DNA from: an uncultured Anaeromassilibacillus sp.
GTDB lineage: Bacteria > Bacillota > Clostridia > Oscillospirales > Acutalibacteraceae
DNA: 52,762 bases
Assembly (NCBI GenBank): GCA_930987725.1
Contig: CAKNKY010000013.1
Coordinates: forward strand, 1-52,762
Direction of reading: 5' to 3'
Part shown: piece by piece, positions 34,905 through 43,693 of the stretch
Position numbering within the stretch: the stretch's first letter is position 1
Layout of the letters: each line of letters begins with the position of its first letter
Position numbers and translations under genes: made by a program
The notes under the pieces: generated by a model
Database searches by the model: none
Seen by the model: only the letters and a program-made list of their open reading frames with translations
What the model was told of the DNA's origin: nothing

Positions 34905-35168
34905 TTGGCAAAGCGGACGGCGGGCAAACCGCGCGTGATGGAGGTGGACATTCACGGCATGACGGAGGAGCAGGCAAAGAAACGGCTGGAAACGCTGCTC
35001 TCCCGGGCCGATCCTTCCCTTGAGGAGCTGGTCGTGATTCACGGGTATCACAACGGCCACGCCCTGCGCGACATGGTGCAGCACCGGCTACGCCACCGGC
35101 GCATTGCGGCAAAGCTGATCTCGCTCAACCCGGGTGCGACAAGGCTTCTTTTGAAGAAAGAGGTGTGA
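34905..35168 (+). CDS. Stand-alone mini Smr-domain protein
   Basis: An 87-residue protein made only of a Smr (MutS2 C-terminal) domain: the VDIHGMTEEQAKKRLE block with the DxH motif, and HGYHNGHALRDMV in place of the usual HGxGxG-LR. Smr domains nick or bind DNA or RNA, and in MutS2 act on collided ribosomes. This one is close to the minimum domain length. The start is TTG with AAGGGAGGG 6 bases upstream; no ATG in frame is placed as well. It ends 3 bp before the GTG of the ABC ATPase gene. Confidence 0.8.
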   Translation: MAKRTAGKPRVMEVDIHGMTEEQAKKRLETLLSRADPSLEELVVIHGYHNGHALRDMVQHRLRHRRIAAKLISLNPGATRLLLKKEV

Positions 35169-35171
35169 GCC

Positions 35172-35873
35172 GTGGCGTTTGTGGAATTTCAGGATGTGAC
35201 AAAATATTACCAGATGGGCGAACAGAAGATCGCCGCCGCAGACGGCGTGACCTTTTCCATTGAAAAAGGCGAGTTCACCGTGATTGTGGGGCCGAGCGGC
35301 GCCGGCAAGACGACGGTGCTCAACATGCTCGGCGGCATGGACACGTGCTCCGGCGGGGAAATCCGGCTCGACGGCCAGCTCATCAGCAGCTACACGCGCC
35401 GCCAGCTCACCGATTACCGCCGCTACGACGTGGGCTTCGTGTTCCAGTTCTATAACCTTGTGCAGAACCTGACGGCGCTCGAAAACGTGGAGCTCGCCTC
35501 CGAAATCTGCCGCGATCCGCTCGACCCGCGCGAGGTGCTGCGCGAGGTGGGGCTGGAGCACCGCATGGCCAATTTCCCGGCGCAGCTCTCCGGCGGCGAG
35601 CAGCAGCGCGTGGCCATCGCCCGCGCGCTGGCCAAGAACCCCAAGCTCCTGCTGTGCGACGAGCCGACCGGCGCGCTCGACTACAAAACGGGCAAGGCCA
35701 TCCTGTGCCTGCTGCAGGACACCTGCCGCCAGACGGGACGCACCGTGGTGGTCATCACGCACAACCAGGCGTTCACCGCCATGGCGGACCGCGTGATCCA
35801 CATTCGGAACGGAAAGGTGACGGCCATGGAGACGAATCCTTCCCCCGTTTCCGCGGAAACGATCGAATGGTGA
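35172..35873 (+). CDS. ABC transporter ATPase, MacB/LolD class
   Basis: A 233-residue ATPase with Walker [10 protein letters not shown] (about residues 40-48), the Q-loop, signature [15 protein letters not shown], Walker [13 protein letters not shown] and the H-loop in ITHN. This class pairs with FtsX-type permeases that work on the outer face of the membrane as mechanotransmitters instead of transporting through a channel. GTG start with AAGAGGTG upstream. It partners the 1241-residue permease that follows after 28 bp. Confidence 0.94.
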   Translation: MAFVEFQDVTKYYQMGEQKIAAADGVTFSIEKGEFTVIVGPSGAGKTTVLNMLGGMDTCSGGEIRLDGQLISSYTRRQLTDYRRYDVGFVFQFYNLVQNLTALENVELASEICRDPLDPREVLREVGLEHRMANFPAQLSGGEQQRVAIARALAKNPKLLLCDEPTGALDYKTGKAILCLLQDTCRQTGRTVVVITHNQAFTAMADRVIHIRNGKVTAMETNPSPVSAETIEW

Positions 35874-35901
35874 AAAACGGCGCGGGCTGAGGGGGATTGC
35901 T

Positions 35902-38900
35902 ATGCACAGAAGAGCTTTTCGGAAGGATACGCTGCGCGCCGTCACGCACTCGTGGAGCCGCTTCGTGGCTCTGCTCGTGATCGTCGCGCTCGGAACCGGC
36001 TTTTACAGCGGCCTGCGCACCACCGCGCCGGACATGCGCGCCACGGTGGACCGCTATTATGACGAGAACCGCTTCATGGACGCCCGCCTCGTGAGCACCT
36101 TCGGCTTCACGGAGGAGGACGTGGAATCCATCCGCACCACGCAGGGCGTGGCAAACGTGATGCCCGGCTACAGCGCCGACGCGCTCGTGCGCATGGACGG
36201 CCAGGACGTGGCCACGCGCATCCACAGCCTGCCGGCCGACACCTCCGACACAAACGGGGATTACCTGAACCGCCCCGTCGTGCTGGAGGGCCGCATGCCG
36301 GAAAACGACGGCGAATGCGTGCTCAGCAACCCGCCGCTGAGCGGCGAGGGCGGCGTGCAGATCGGCGACACCGTGACGGTGGAGGAGATGGACGGCGAGA
36401 TCGGCGACACCTTCTCGCGCCGGTCGTTCACGGTGGTGGGCTTCGTGCGCTCGCCGTACTATGTCTCCGCCAGCCTGGGCAGCAGCACCGTGGGCAGCGG
36501 CCAGCTCGGCCGGTACATGTATGTGCCGGAAGCCGATTTCTGCGTGGACTACTACACCGACCTCCACCTCACCGTGGAGGGGGCCGACGCGCTGAACACG
36601 TTCTCCGACGAGTACGACGCGTATGTCGAGCCGGTGCTGGACCGGCTGGAAACGCTGGCGGACGAGCGCGCGGAGATCCGCTATGAGGACATCCGCGCCG
36701 ACGCGCAGGCGGAGCTGGACGACGCCGAGCAGACGTATGAGGAGGAGAAAGCAAAGGCCGAACAGGAGCTGGCCGACGCCTATCAGGAGCTGCTCGACGG
36801 CGAGCAGGAGATTCAGGAGAACGAGCAGAAGCTGGCCGACGGCGAGCAGGAGCTTGCGGACGGCCGCGCCGAGCTGGACGACGGCTGGGCCGAGCTCGCG
36901 GACGGACGCGCCGAACTGCAGGACGCCTACAACGAGCTGGTGGACGCGCAGGCCGGGGTGGACGACGGCCGCGCACAGCTCGAGGAGGGCTGGGCGGAGT
37001 ATGAAGCCGGCCGGCAGGAGCTCAACGACGCCCGCGCCGCGTGGGAGGAAGGCAAGGCCGAATACGATCAGGGCCTCGCAGACTACGAGGCCGGGCTTGC
37101 GAAGTATCAGGACGGGCTCGCGGCCTATGAGAGCGAGAAGGCGGACGCCGAGCAGCAGCTCGCGGACGCGGAGCGCCAGCTCAACAGCGCGCAGCAGCAG
37201 ATCGCGAGCGGCCGCAGGCAGCTGGAGGAGCAGCGCCCGGCCTATGAGCAGGCCGTGGCCGGCCTGCCCGCCGTGCAGGCCGCCGTCTCCCGGATGGAGG
37301 CGGCCGTCGCGGCCGGCCTCATCACGGCCGATACGCCAATGGATGTGCCGGGCTACGGCCAGATAAGCCTGAACGGCCTGCGCGCGCTCGAAACGCAGAT
37401 GCAGGACGGCATCCGGGAATTTGAGAGCGCCGAGGCCAAGCTCGAGCAGGGCCAGCGCGAGCTGAACAGCGGCCGAGCCGCCTATGAGAGCCAGAAGCAG
37501 GCGGCCGAGCAGGGCTTTGCCGAGGCCGAACAGGAGCTTGCGGACGCGAAGGCCGAGCTGGACGACGCGAAGGCCCAGCTCGACGAGGCCGCGGCCGAAA
37601 TCGAGAGCGGCCGCCTCGAGCTGGAGGACGGCCAGGCCGAGCTGGACAGCGGCCGCGCGGAGCTGGAGGAAAACCAGCAGGCGCTCGACGACGCCCAGAA
37701 GGAGATCGACGACGGCTGGGCGCAGTATTTTGACGGCCAGAAGGAGCTCGACGCAGCCGAGCAGGAGCTGAACAGCGGCGAGGAGGAATGGGCCGCCTCG
37801 CAGCAGGAGCTGCTCGACGGCAAGGCCGAGCTGGAGGACGGCAAATGCGAGCTCGAGGAGGGCTGGCAGGAATACGAGGACGGCAAGCGCGAGGCGGACG
37901 AGGAGCTGGCCGACGCTTACCAGCAGCTGCAGGACGGCCGCGACGAGCTCGCCAAGCTGGAACGGCCCGACTGGTATGTGCTGGGCCGCTCCTCCAACGT
38001 GGGCTTCGCCAGCTTTGACGGCGACGCCGGGCGCATGGAATCGCTCTCCACCGTGTTCCCCACCGTGTTCTTCCTGGTGGCGGCGCTCGTGGCGCTCACC
38101 ACGATGACGCGCATGGTGGAAGAGGAGCGCGGCGTGATCGGCGCCTATCAGGCGCTCGGCTACGGGCGGCTGCGCATCGCCTCGAAATACCTGTTCTACG
38201 CCGCCGTGCCCAGCATTCTGGGCAGCGTGCTGGGCATCCTCATCGGCAACGAGACGCTGCCGCGCATCTGCTGGAGCGCCTACCTCATGATGTATGACGC
38301 ACCGTCGCTTACCGTGGTGTTCCAGCCGTTTTACAACACTGTGGGCGCCGCGGCCAGCATCGCGTGCACGCTGGGCGCCACGGCCATCGCCTGCCGCTCC
38401 TCCCTGCGGGAGACGCCGGCCGCGCTGCTGCAGCCGAAGGCCCCCAAGGCCGGCCGCCGCATTCTGCTTGAGCGCATCACGCCCGTGTGGAAGCGGCTCA
38501 AATTCACGCAGAAAGTCACGTGCCGCAACCTGTTCCGCTATCGCCGCCGCCTGTTCATGACGCTCGTGGGCATTGCGGGCGCCACGGCGCTGCTGCTCAC
38601 CGGCTTCGGCATCAAGGATTCCATTTCCGGCATTGTGGAGAACCAGTACCAGGGGATCTACCGCTACGACACCGTGGTGAGCCTCACCGACGAAGGGCTT
38701 AGCGACGGCGCGCGCGAGGTGCTCGACGGCAGCGGCTTCTCCGGCTGGATGGAGGCGTTCAAGGAATCGGCCGACGTCACCGCAGGCGACGAGACGATCT
38801 CCGCCTATCTGTTCGTGCCGCAGGAGACGGACCGGCTTTCGCAGTTCATCACGCTGCGCGACCGCCGCACGAAGGAGCCCGTCGCCTTCGGGGAGGACAG

Positions 38901-39627
38901 CGTATTGCTCACCGAAAAGCTCGCCCACCTGCTGGGCGTCGGCGTGGGCGGCACGATCTCGATCGAAAACGAGAGCGGCCGCAGCGTCTCCTTCACCGTG
39001 ACGGGAATCACGGAGAACTATGTCTATCACTATGTGTATATTCCGAAAGCATTATACGAATGGGAGATGAACGAGGAGGCGGAGCCGAACGAGGTGGAGG
39101 CGATCTGCACGGCGGACGAAGGGCAGCGCGGACAGCTGCTCGCGGAACTGCAACGGCAGGAGGGCGTTTCCACAGCCGGCTTCACGGAGGAGATCAGCGC
39201 GTCGTTCGAAGATCTGGTGGAAAGCCTGAACTCCATCATCGTGGTGATCATCATCTGTGCGGGGGCGCTGGCCTTCGTCGTGCTGTACAACCTGACGAAC
39301 ATCAACGTGACGGAGCGCGAGCGCGAGCTGGCCACGATCAAGGTGCTCGGCTTCCGCGACGGCGAGGTGGCGGGCTACATCTACCGCGAAACGACGCTGC
39401 TCATGCTCATGGGCTGCGCCATTGGCCTTGTGTTCGGCATCGTGATGCATCAGTTTGTGATCCAGACGGTGGAGGTGGAGATGGTCATGTTCGGCCGCAC
39501 GGTGCAGCCGCTGAGCTTTGTGTGGAGCGCGCTGCTCACGATCCTGTTCGCCGTGATTGTGGACGCGGCCATGTATCCGAAGCTCAAGCGGATTGATATG
39601 GTGGAAAGCTTGAAATCGGTTGACTGA
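35902..39627 (+). CDS. FtsX-type ABC permease with long extracellular coiled coil
   Basis: A 1241-residue membrane protein: N-terminal membrane helix (about residues 17-37), a MacB-like outside domain (40-260), then about 430 residues (about 265-695) of a nearly perfect 7-residue repeat of the form ELxDGxA, a long coiled-coil stalk. A first FtsX core with three helices follows (about 715-830), then a fourth helix after a basic loop (about 890), a second outside domain, and a last three-helix FtsX core (about 1115-1235). The DNA of 36.7-37.95 kb shows the matching 21-bp periodicity. Related Firmicutes proteins exist, but their cargo is unknown. It is transcribed with the ATPase at 35172. The stalk length may vary between strains through repeat slippage. 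Confidence 0.92.
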   Translation: MHRRAFRKDTLRAVTHSWSRFVALLVIVALGTGFYSGLRTTAPDMRATVDRYYDENRFMDARLVSTFGFTEEDVESIRTTQGVANVMPGYSADALVRMDGQDVATRIHSLPADTSDTNGDYLNRPVVLEGRMPENDGECVLSNPPLSGEGGVQIGDTVTVEEMDGEIGDTFSRRSFTVVGFVRSPYYVSASLGSSTVGSGQLGRYMYVPEADFCVDYYTDLHLTVEGADALNTFSDEYDAYVEPVLDRLETLADERAEIRYEDIRADAQAELDDAEQTYEEEKAKAEQELADAYQELLDGEQEIQENEQKLADGEQELADGRAELDDGWAELADGRAELQDAYNELVDAQAGVDDGRAQLEEGWAEYEAGRQELNDARAAWEEGKAEYDQGLADYEAGLAKYQDGLAAYESEKADAEQQLADAERQLNSAQQQIASGRRQLEEQRPAYEQAVAGLPAVQAAVSRMEAAVAAGLITADTPMDVPGYGQISLNGLRALETQMQDGIREFESAEAKLEQGQRELNSGRAAYESQKQAAEQGFAEAEQELADAKAELDDAKAQLDEAAAEIESGRLELEDGQAELDSGRAELEENQQALDDAQKEIDDGWAQYFDGQKELDAAEQELNSGEEEWAASQQELLDGKAELEDGKCELEEGWQEYEDGKREADEELADAYQQLQDGRDELAKLERPDWYVLGRSSNVGFASFDGDAGRMESLSTVFPTVFFLVAALVALTTMTRMVEEERGVIGAYQALGYGRLRIASKYLFYAAVPSILGSVLGILIGNETLPRICWSAYLMMYDAPSLTVVFQPFYNTVGAAASIACTLGATAIACRSSLRETPAALLQPKAPKAGRRILLERITPVWKRLKFTQKVTCRNLFRYRRRLFMTLVGIAGATALLLTGFGIKDSISGIVENQYQGIYRYDTVVSLTDEGLSDGAREVLDGSGFSGWMEAFKESADVTAGDETISAYLFVPQETDRLSQFITLRDRRTKEPVAFGEDSVLLTEKLAHLLGVGVGGTISIENESGRSVSFTVTGITENYVYHYVYIPKALYEWEMNEEAEPNEVEAICTADEGQRGQLLAELQRQEGVSTAGFTEEISASFEDLVESLNSIIVVIIICAGALAFVVLYNLTNINVTERERELATIKVLGFRDGEVAGYIYRETTLLMLMGCAIGLVFGIVMHQFVIQTVEVEMVMFGRTVQPLSFVWSALLTILFAVIVDAAMYPKLKRIDMVESLKSVD

Positions 39628-39648
39628 ACGGTTACAATAAGATACAAT
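39620..39648 (+). promoter_or_regulatory. Promoter overlapping the permease stop codon
   Basis: TTGACT (39620-39625), a 17-bp spacer and TACAAT (39643-39648). The -35 box overlaps the last codons of the permease gene. It would give the next gene its own transcript with a leader of about 40 nt. Confidence 0.7.
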
Positions 39649-39694
39649 ACCAGTCAATACCAGCAACGACATCCGGCAGAGGAGAGCGGAACGG

Positions 39695-40873
39695 GTGAAA
39701 ATAGAAGATCTTCGGAACATTTACACGAACAGCCGCGTGGACCTGATCGAGCTCGGCGGCGAATCGATCTACTACGCGGAGGAAAAGGTGGAGGAAGGGC
39801 ACAACAGCCTCTTCCTCCTGGAATACAACAGGCGCACGAAGCGCGAGCGCGTGGTGACGAACTACATCCTGAACGATCCCTCGTTTGTGCACCACTATTT
39901 CGCCTTTCCCTCGGAGATCCTGATGGTGACGGAGGACGGCGGGAGCGAAGTGTGGATTCTGGCGCTGGAGAAGGAGAGCGGGCATGAGCGGCGCATGGCG
40001 CGGCTGAGCCTGCTGGGAAGCTTCTGCGGCTGCACGGCGCTCGACAGCAGCCGCCTGCTGCTGTGGACGAAGGAGAACGACGGCGTGAAGGAGTTGTTCT
40101 CCACCTACCGCAGGCTCACGGGCCAGGAGCGGGTGTGCTATCTCTATGACCTGGACGAGGAGCGCTACTGGTTTGTGCGCGATCCGCGGCTCATCTCCGC
40201 CACGCCGGAGGACATCGTGCCGTGCCAGGCGGAGGACGCCGCCCAGCTGCTCGTGCTCGAGCCGCACGGCGACGAGGCGGAGAAGGAGAAGTGCTACCGC
40301 AACCGCCGCTGGCTGGGCGACAACGTGAAGGACAGCGTGTGGCTCTGCCCGCTGCTGGACCTGGTGGTGTCTCTGAAGGCGGGCGAGCCGCGCGCGCCGA
40401 TGGAGCTCGTGCTCAGCACGGGGACGAGCGGGCTGCTGCGCTATGCGGGCATGGACGCGGAGGGCCTTTACTTCCGCGCGAAATATTTCCCGGACGAGGA
40501 CGAGCGGATCATCGAATTCCGCCGCCGCGACGGTGCGAAGCAGGCCGTGTGCCGCCTGCCGAAGCGGGAGAACAGCCGTCTGCTCTTCCTGCAGGGCGGG
40601 TCGAGCGCGCCGTTCCGGGCCTATGTGGTGGAGGACCGCGGCGACTTCTGCCGGTGCGAGGGGGTGTTCCGCGCCTCGCTCACGCTCGACGTTTCGAAAG
40701 AGCTCGGCGAACCGATCGCGTGCGTGGAGGACCGCTATCTCGTGGCGCGGTACATTCTGGCGGACGACAAGGACTCGTTCGAATTCCACACGGTGCTGGA
40801 CGCGAAGACGGGCAGCCAGCAGAGCTATGAGTGCCGCTGCGCCGTGAGCGGGCCGACGGTGGTGCTCTACTGA
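39695..40873 (+). CDS. Hypothetical protein, possibly beta-propeller-like
   Basis: A 392-residue soluble protein without signal peptide or membrane helix. I do not recognise the family. It is beta-rich, with several repeated strands ending in aromatic or leucine-rich motifs (for example SLFLLEYNRRTKRERVV, SEVWILALEKESG, GLYFRAKYFPDEDERI) spaced about 45-60 residues apart, which would suit a beta-propeller. GTG start (39695) with GAGGAGAG upstream. It has its own promoter and terminator, so it need not be related to the ABC pair before it. Confidence 0.75.
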   Translation: MKIEDLRNIYTNSRVDLIELGGESIYYAEEKVEEGHNSLFLLEYNRRTKRERVVTNYILNDPSFVHHYFAFPSEILMVTEDGGSEVWILALEKESGHERRMARLSLLGSFCGCTALDSSRLLLWTKENDGVKELFSTYRRLTGQERVCYLYDLDEERYWFVRDPRLISATPEDIVPCQAEDAAQLLVLEPHGDEAEKEKCYRNRRWLGDNVKDSVWLCPLLDLVVSLKAGEPRAPMELVLSTGTSGLLRYAGMDAEGLYFRAKYFPDEDERIIEFRRRDGAKQAVCRLPKRENSRLLFLQGGSSAPFRAYVVEDRGDFCRCEGVFRASLTLDVSKELGEPIACVEDRYLVARYILADDKDSFEFHTVLDAKTGSQQSYECRCAVSGPTVVLY

Positions 40874-40962
40874 CGCGGCCGGGTGAAAAAACAGCAATCA
40901 AAAAGAAAGCCGCAACAGGAAGAATCCACCGCAAGCCGCGCAGAAAACAGAAGAGATAAGAG

Positions 40963-41013
40963 AAACCGGCCCCCGAAGGAAGCTGTGTTGCTTTCTTCGG
41001 GAGCCGGTTTTTT
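40963..41013. terminator. Bidirectional terminator
   Basis: AAACCGGC-CCCGAAG-AAGC pairs with its complement around a TGTGTT loop, followed by TTTTTT. It ends the 392-residue gene (+) and can serve dusB (-). Confidence 0.85.
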
Positions 41014-41052
41014 GCAAGATTAAGTGCGCCGTTCTACGGCGGGCCGCTTGTT

Positions 41053-42030
41053 TCAGGAATGCTCCTGCTGCGCCAGAATTGCGGCGCGGAGCAGCTCCTT
41101 GAAATCCTCCTTCGTGGAGAGCTGACCGGCCATGCGCCGCAGCGAGGCCGCGCCGCGCAGCCCCTTGAGATACCAGCCCACATGCTTGCGCGCCTCGCTC
41201 ATGCCGCGGCGCTCGCCCTTGTCCTCGCAGAGCGCTTCGATGTGGCGCGCCATCACCGTGAGACGCTCAAACAGGCCGGGCGGCGGCAGAATCTGCGGCT
41301 GCTCGCTCAGCGCCGCGTTGATCTGCTGGAAAACCCACGGGTTCCCCAGCGCCGCGCGGCCCACCATCACGGCGTCGCAGCCCGTCTGCTCGAGCATGTG
41401 CGCGGCGTCGGCCGGCGTGCACACGTCGCCGTTGCCCACCACCGGGATGCGCACGGCTTCCTTCACCCGGCGGATGATCTCCCAGTCCGCCGGCGGCGTG
41501 TAGAGCTGGGCGCGCGTGCGGCCGTGCACGGCGATGGCGTCCGCCCCCGCCTGCTCGCAGATCCGCGCCACCTCCACGGCGTTCACGCTGGCGCTGTCCC
41601 AGCCCTTGCGCATCTTCACCGTGACGGGCACCGGCACGGCCGCCTTCACGGCCGCCACGATCTCGCCGCAGAGCTCCGGCGTCTTCATGAGCGCGCTGCC
41701 GCTGCCATTGTTCACGATCTTCGGCATCGGGCAGCCCATGTTGAGGTCGATGAAATCCGGGCCGTAGTCCAGGCAGCGCTTCGCCGCCTCCGCCAGGATC
41801 TCCGGCTCGCTGCCGAAGAGCTGGATGCCCGCGGGGTGCTCCTCCGCGCGCAGCCGCATCAGCTCCGGGGTGCGCCTGTCCTTGTAGTGCAGCGCCTTGG
41901 CGCTCACCATCTCCGTGACGACGGCGGCCGCGCCGAACCGCGCGCACACGGCGCGGAAGGCGCTGTCCGTGACGCCGGCCATGGGCGCGAGGATCACCCG
42001 GCCGTTGAGCTCTGTGTTTCCAATCTTCAT
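41053..42030 (-). CDS. dusB: tRNA dihydrouridine synthase
   Basis: A 325-residue flavoenzyme that reduces uridines in the tRNA D-loop with NADPH. The FMN-binding TIM barrel starts ILAPMAGVTDSAFR; the catalytic cysteine is in NMGCP (Cys100), with KMRKGWD and HGRTRAQLY for FMN/RNA contacts, GNGDV near 233, and the C-terminal helical domain (YLKGLRGAASLR). DusB is the usual Clostridia form. It is monocistronic and divergent from the thioesterase gene. Confidence 0.94.
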   Translation of the reverse strand: MKIGNTELNGRVILAPMAGVTDSAFRAVCARFGAAAVVTEMVSAKALHYKDRRTPELMRLRAEEHPAGIQLFGSEPEILAEAAKRCLDYGPDFIDLNMGCPMPKIVNNGSGSALMKTPELCGEIVAAVKAAVPVPVTVKMRKGWDSASVNAVEVARICEQAGADAIAVHGRTRAQLYTPPADWEIIRRVKEAVRIPVVGNGDVCTPADAAHMLEQTGCDAVMVGRAALGNPWVFQQINAALSEQPQILPPPGLFERLTVMARHIEALCEDKGERRGMSEARKHVGWYLKGLRGAASLRRMAGQLSTKEDFKELLRAAILAQQEHS

Positions 42031-42134
42031 TCCGAAACCTCCGCATCGTGCGATCCGGGCGCCGGCCTGCTGCCGGCCGCCCTCTTTTTTTTACAAAAGA
42101 TCGCTTTTTTCTCTCGCTCACTGTATGTTATACT

Positions 42135-42143
42135 ATTATAGCA
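42135..42143 (-). promoter_or_regulatory. Extended -10 promoter of dusB
   Basis: TGCTATAAT on the minus strand (42143-42135). No good -35 box lies 17 bp upstream. The same AT-rich block carries TATACT on the plus strand (42129-42134), which may serve the thioesterase gene. Confidence 0.5.
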
Positions 42144-42175
42144 TAAACTCAACCGCATAACGGAGGAATTTTACC

Positions 42176-42565
42176 ATGGCAAACGAGACGAAGTCTTTTG
42201 TGAAGGAAGCCACGGTCACGCGCGAGATGCTGGCCGACGCCGTGGGCAGCGGCAGCCTGCCCGTGCTGGCCACGCCCGTGGTGGCCGCTCTGCTGGAGGA
42301 AGCCGCCTGCACGCTGGCGCAGGGCGAGCTCGGCGAAGGGCTCACCACCGTGGGCACGAAGCTCTGCCTCTCGCACGACGCCCCTTCGGCCGAGGGCGCG
42401 CACGTGTGGGCGCAGGCCACGCTCACCTCGCAGGAGGGCCGCGTGTTCCGCTTTGCGCTGGAAGCGCGCGACGACGCCGGTGTGATTGCTTCCGGCACGC
42501 ATGAGCGCGTTTCCGTGAAGGCGGCCACGTTCCCGGCCAAGGCCGAGGCGCGGCGGAAGGCGTAA
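42176..42565 (+). CDS. Hot-dog thioesterase, FlK-like
   Basis: A 129-residue protein with the hot-dog fold pattern of the fluoroacetyl-CoA thioesterase (FlK) family: TPVVAALLEEAA near residue 39 on the long helix, the LGEGLTTVGTKLCLSH segment, and HERVSV at the C terminus. Common Clostridia members are small acyl-CoA thioesterases of unknown substrate. Real FlK activity on fluoroacetate is not implied. RBS GGAGGAATT. It is followed after 4 bp by a HAD phosphatase gene, with which it forms an operon. Confidence 0.86.
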   Translation: MANETKSFVKEATVTREMLADAVGSGSLPVLATPVVAALLEEAACTLAQGELGEGLTTVGTKLCLSHDAPSAEGAHVWAQATLTSQEGRVFRFALEARDDAGVIASGTHERVSVKAATFPAKAEARRKA

Positions 42566-42569
42566 CGCG

Positions 42570-43223
42570 ATGCGCCCGCTCTATGACGCCGTCCTGTTCG
42601 ATCTGGACGGCACGCTCACCAAATCGCACCCGGGCATCCTGCACTGCGTGGAGCTCTCGCTGCAGGAGCTCGGCAAGCCCGTGCCCCCGCAGGAGGAGCT
42701 GCGCCGGTTCATCGGCCCGCCGCTGTGGTTCAGCTACACGCGGTTCTGCGGCCTCTCGCCGGAGGAAGCCGACAAGGGCGTGGAGCTCTACCGCCGCCGC
42801 TACAAAGAAGGCGGTTATCTGGAATGCTCGGTCTACCCCGGCGCGCTGGCGCTGCTCGAGGAGCTGCGCGCCGCCGGGTGCCGCCTGGCCGTGGCCACGG
42901 CGAAGCCCGCGAAAATGGCGCGCGCCGTGTGCGAGCACTTCGGCATTCTCGAGCGCGTCGATTTCCTCTCCGGCAACCGGGAGGACGAGAAGGGCGAGGG
43001 CAAAGCCTGGCTCATCGAGGCCGCCTGCAAAGCGCTCGAGGTGCCCGTCTCCCGCGCCGTGATGATCGGCGACACGAAATACGACCGCGAGGGTGCGGAG
43101 GGGGCCGGGGCCGCCTTCGTGGGCGCGGCCTACGGCTACGGCAGCCGGGAGGAGCTCACCGCCGGCCGTTCCCTGGGCGCGGCGGGCTCCCCGCGGGAGC
43201 TGCGCCCCTTCCTGCTCCGCTGA
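42570..43223 (+). CDS. HAD-superfamily phosphatase (Gph-like)
   Basis: A 217-residue HAD hydrolase with motif I DLDGTLTKS (Asp11, Asp13), a helical cap 15-85, motif II in VATAK (about 111), motif III with the lysine of KAWL, and motif IV GDTKYDREGA (about 166-175). It resembles phosphoglycolate phosphatase and pyrophosphatase PpaX of Firmicutes. It lies 4 bp after the thioesterase gene. Confidence 0.88.
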   Translation: MRPLYDAVLFDLDGTLTKSHPGILHCVELSLQELGKPVPPQEELRRFIGPPLWFSYTRFCGLSPEEADKGVELYRRRYKEGGYLECSVYPGALALLEELRAAGCRLAVATAKPAKMARAVCEHFGILERVDFLSGNREDEKGEGKAWLIEAACKALEVPVSRAVMIGDTKYDREGAEGAGAAFVGAAYGYGSREELTAGRSLGAAGSPRELRPFLLR

Positions 43224-43259
43224 CCCGCCCTTTTTTCGCGCCCGCACCCGCGCCAGGGC

Positions 43260-43288
43260 TTGACATTCCACAAAAGGCGCGGTACAAT
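43260..43288 (+). promoter_or_regulatory. Promoter of the ilv T-box leader
   Basis: TTGACA (43260-43265), a 17-bp spacer and TACAAT (43283-43288): a near-consensus sigma-A promoter. Transcription should start near 43295. Confidence 0.85.
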
Positions 43289-43294
43289 GAAAAA

Positions 43295-43570
43295 AATTCA
43301 GAATGGCTTTGACAGGGAGAAGTAAGCGATCGCCGACGCGCAGAGAGAAGATGGCTGGTGAAAATCTTCGGGAGGCGGGCGCCGAACGTGGCCCTCGAGC
43401 TCCGGGCTGAACGGGGTTTCCCCAGTAAGCGCCGGCGGGTTCCCCCGTTAGAGGGAGTCGGCGGGCATTGGCCCTGCCGGTTGAGTGCGGGAGTCTTCCC
43501 GAATTTAGGTGGTACCACGGATTATCATCCGCCCTAAGCTTTCAGAAGCTTACGGCGGATTTTTGTTTTT
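43295..43570 (+). promoter_or_regulatory. T-box riboswitch controlling ilvBNC
   Basis: The leader has a stem I with the AGAGAG motif (43342-43347), a specifier strand GAAC-GTG-GCCC-TCGAG (specifier candidate GTG at 43388-43390, valine), a stem II region, the T-box sequence AGGTGGTACCACGG (43507-43520) and a terminator (43526-43560, stem ATCCGCC plus TAAGCTT) followed by TTTTTGTTTTT. Uncharged tRNA would stabilise the antiterminator and let transcription reach the ilv genes. Placing the specifier by the glyQS and ileS patterns gives valine, which fits the pathway; a shift by one base would read TGG (tryptophan) and is less likely. Confidence 0.93.
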
Positions 43571-43616
43571 ATGCGGCCGGTTGGCGGCTGATTCAATCAT
43601 TTAGCGTGATAAAGCC

Positions 43617-43645
43617 TTGACGCGGTACAGATTTCACTCTATAAT
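43617..43645 (+). promoter_or_regulatory. Second promoter between T-box terminator and ilvB
   Basis: TTGACG (43617-43622), a 17-bp spacer and a perfect TATAAT (43640-43645). It lies after the T-box terminator, so transcripts from it would escape T-box control. The start would be near 43652, 42 bases before ATG 43694. Confidence 0.75.
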
Positions 43646-43693
43646 GTAAAGTGGCCGGTGTACCCCTCCGGCCTGTGGAAGGATGGTGTTCTC

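Noticed and set aside
34905-35168. Full-length MutS2
   Set aside because: Only the Smr domain is present and the upstream sequence is the hairpin, so it is a stand-alone Smr protein and not a broken mutS2.
35773-39030. 1085-codon open frame on the minus strand opposite the FtsX permease
   Set aside because: Shadow of the repetitive permease sequence; Leu/Val/Gly-rich nonsense with no ribosome site.
42176-42565. True fluoroacetyl-CoA thioesterase resistance gene
   Set aside because: Family resemblance only; such small hot-dog proteins are common in Clostridia and nothing nearby suggests fluoroacetate metabolism.
43389-43391. Tryptophan (TGG) specifier in the T-box
   Set aside because: It needs a one-base shift from the usual position after GAAC and does not fit the ilv genes downstream.
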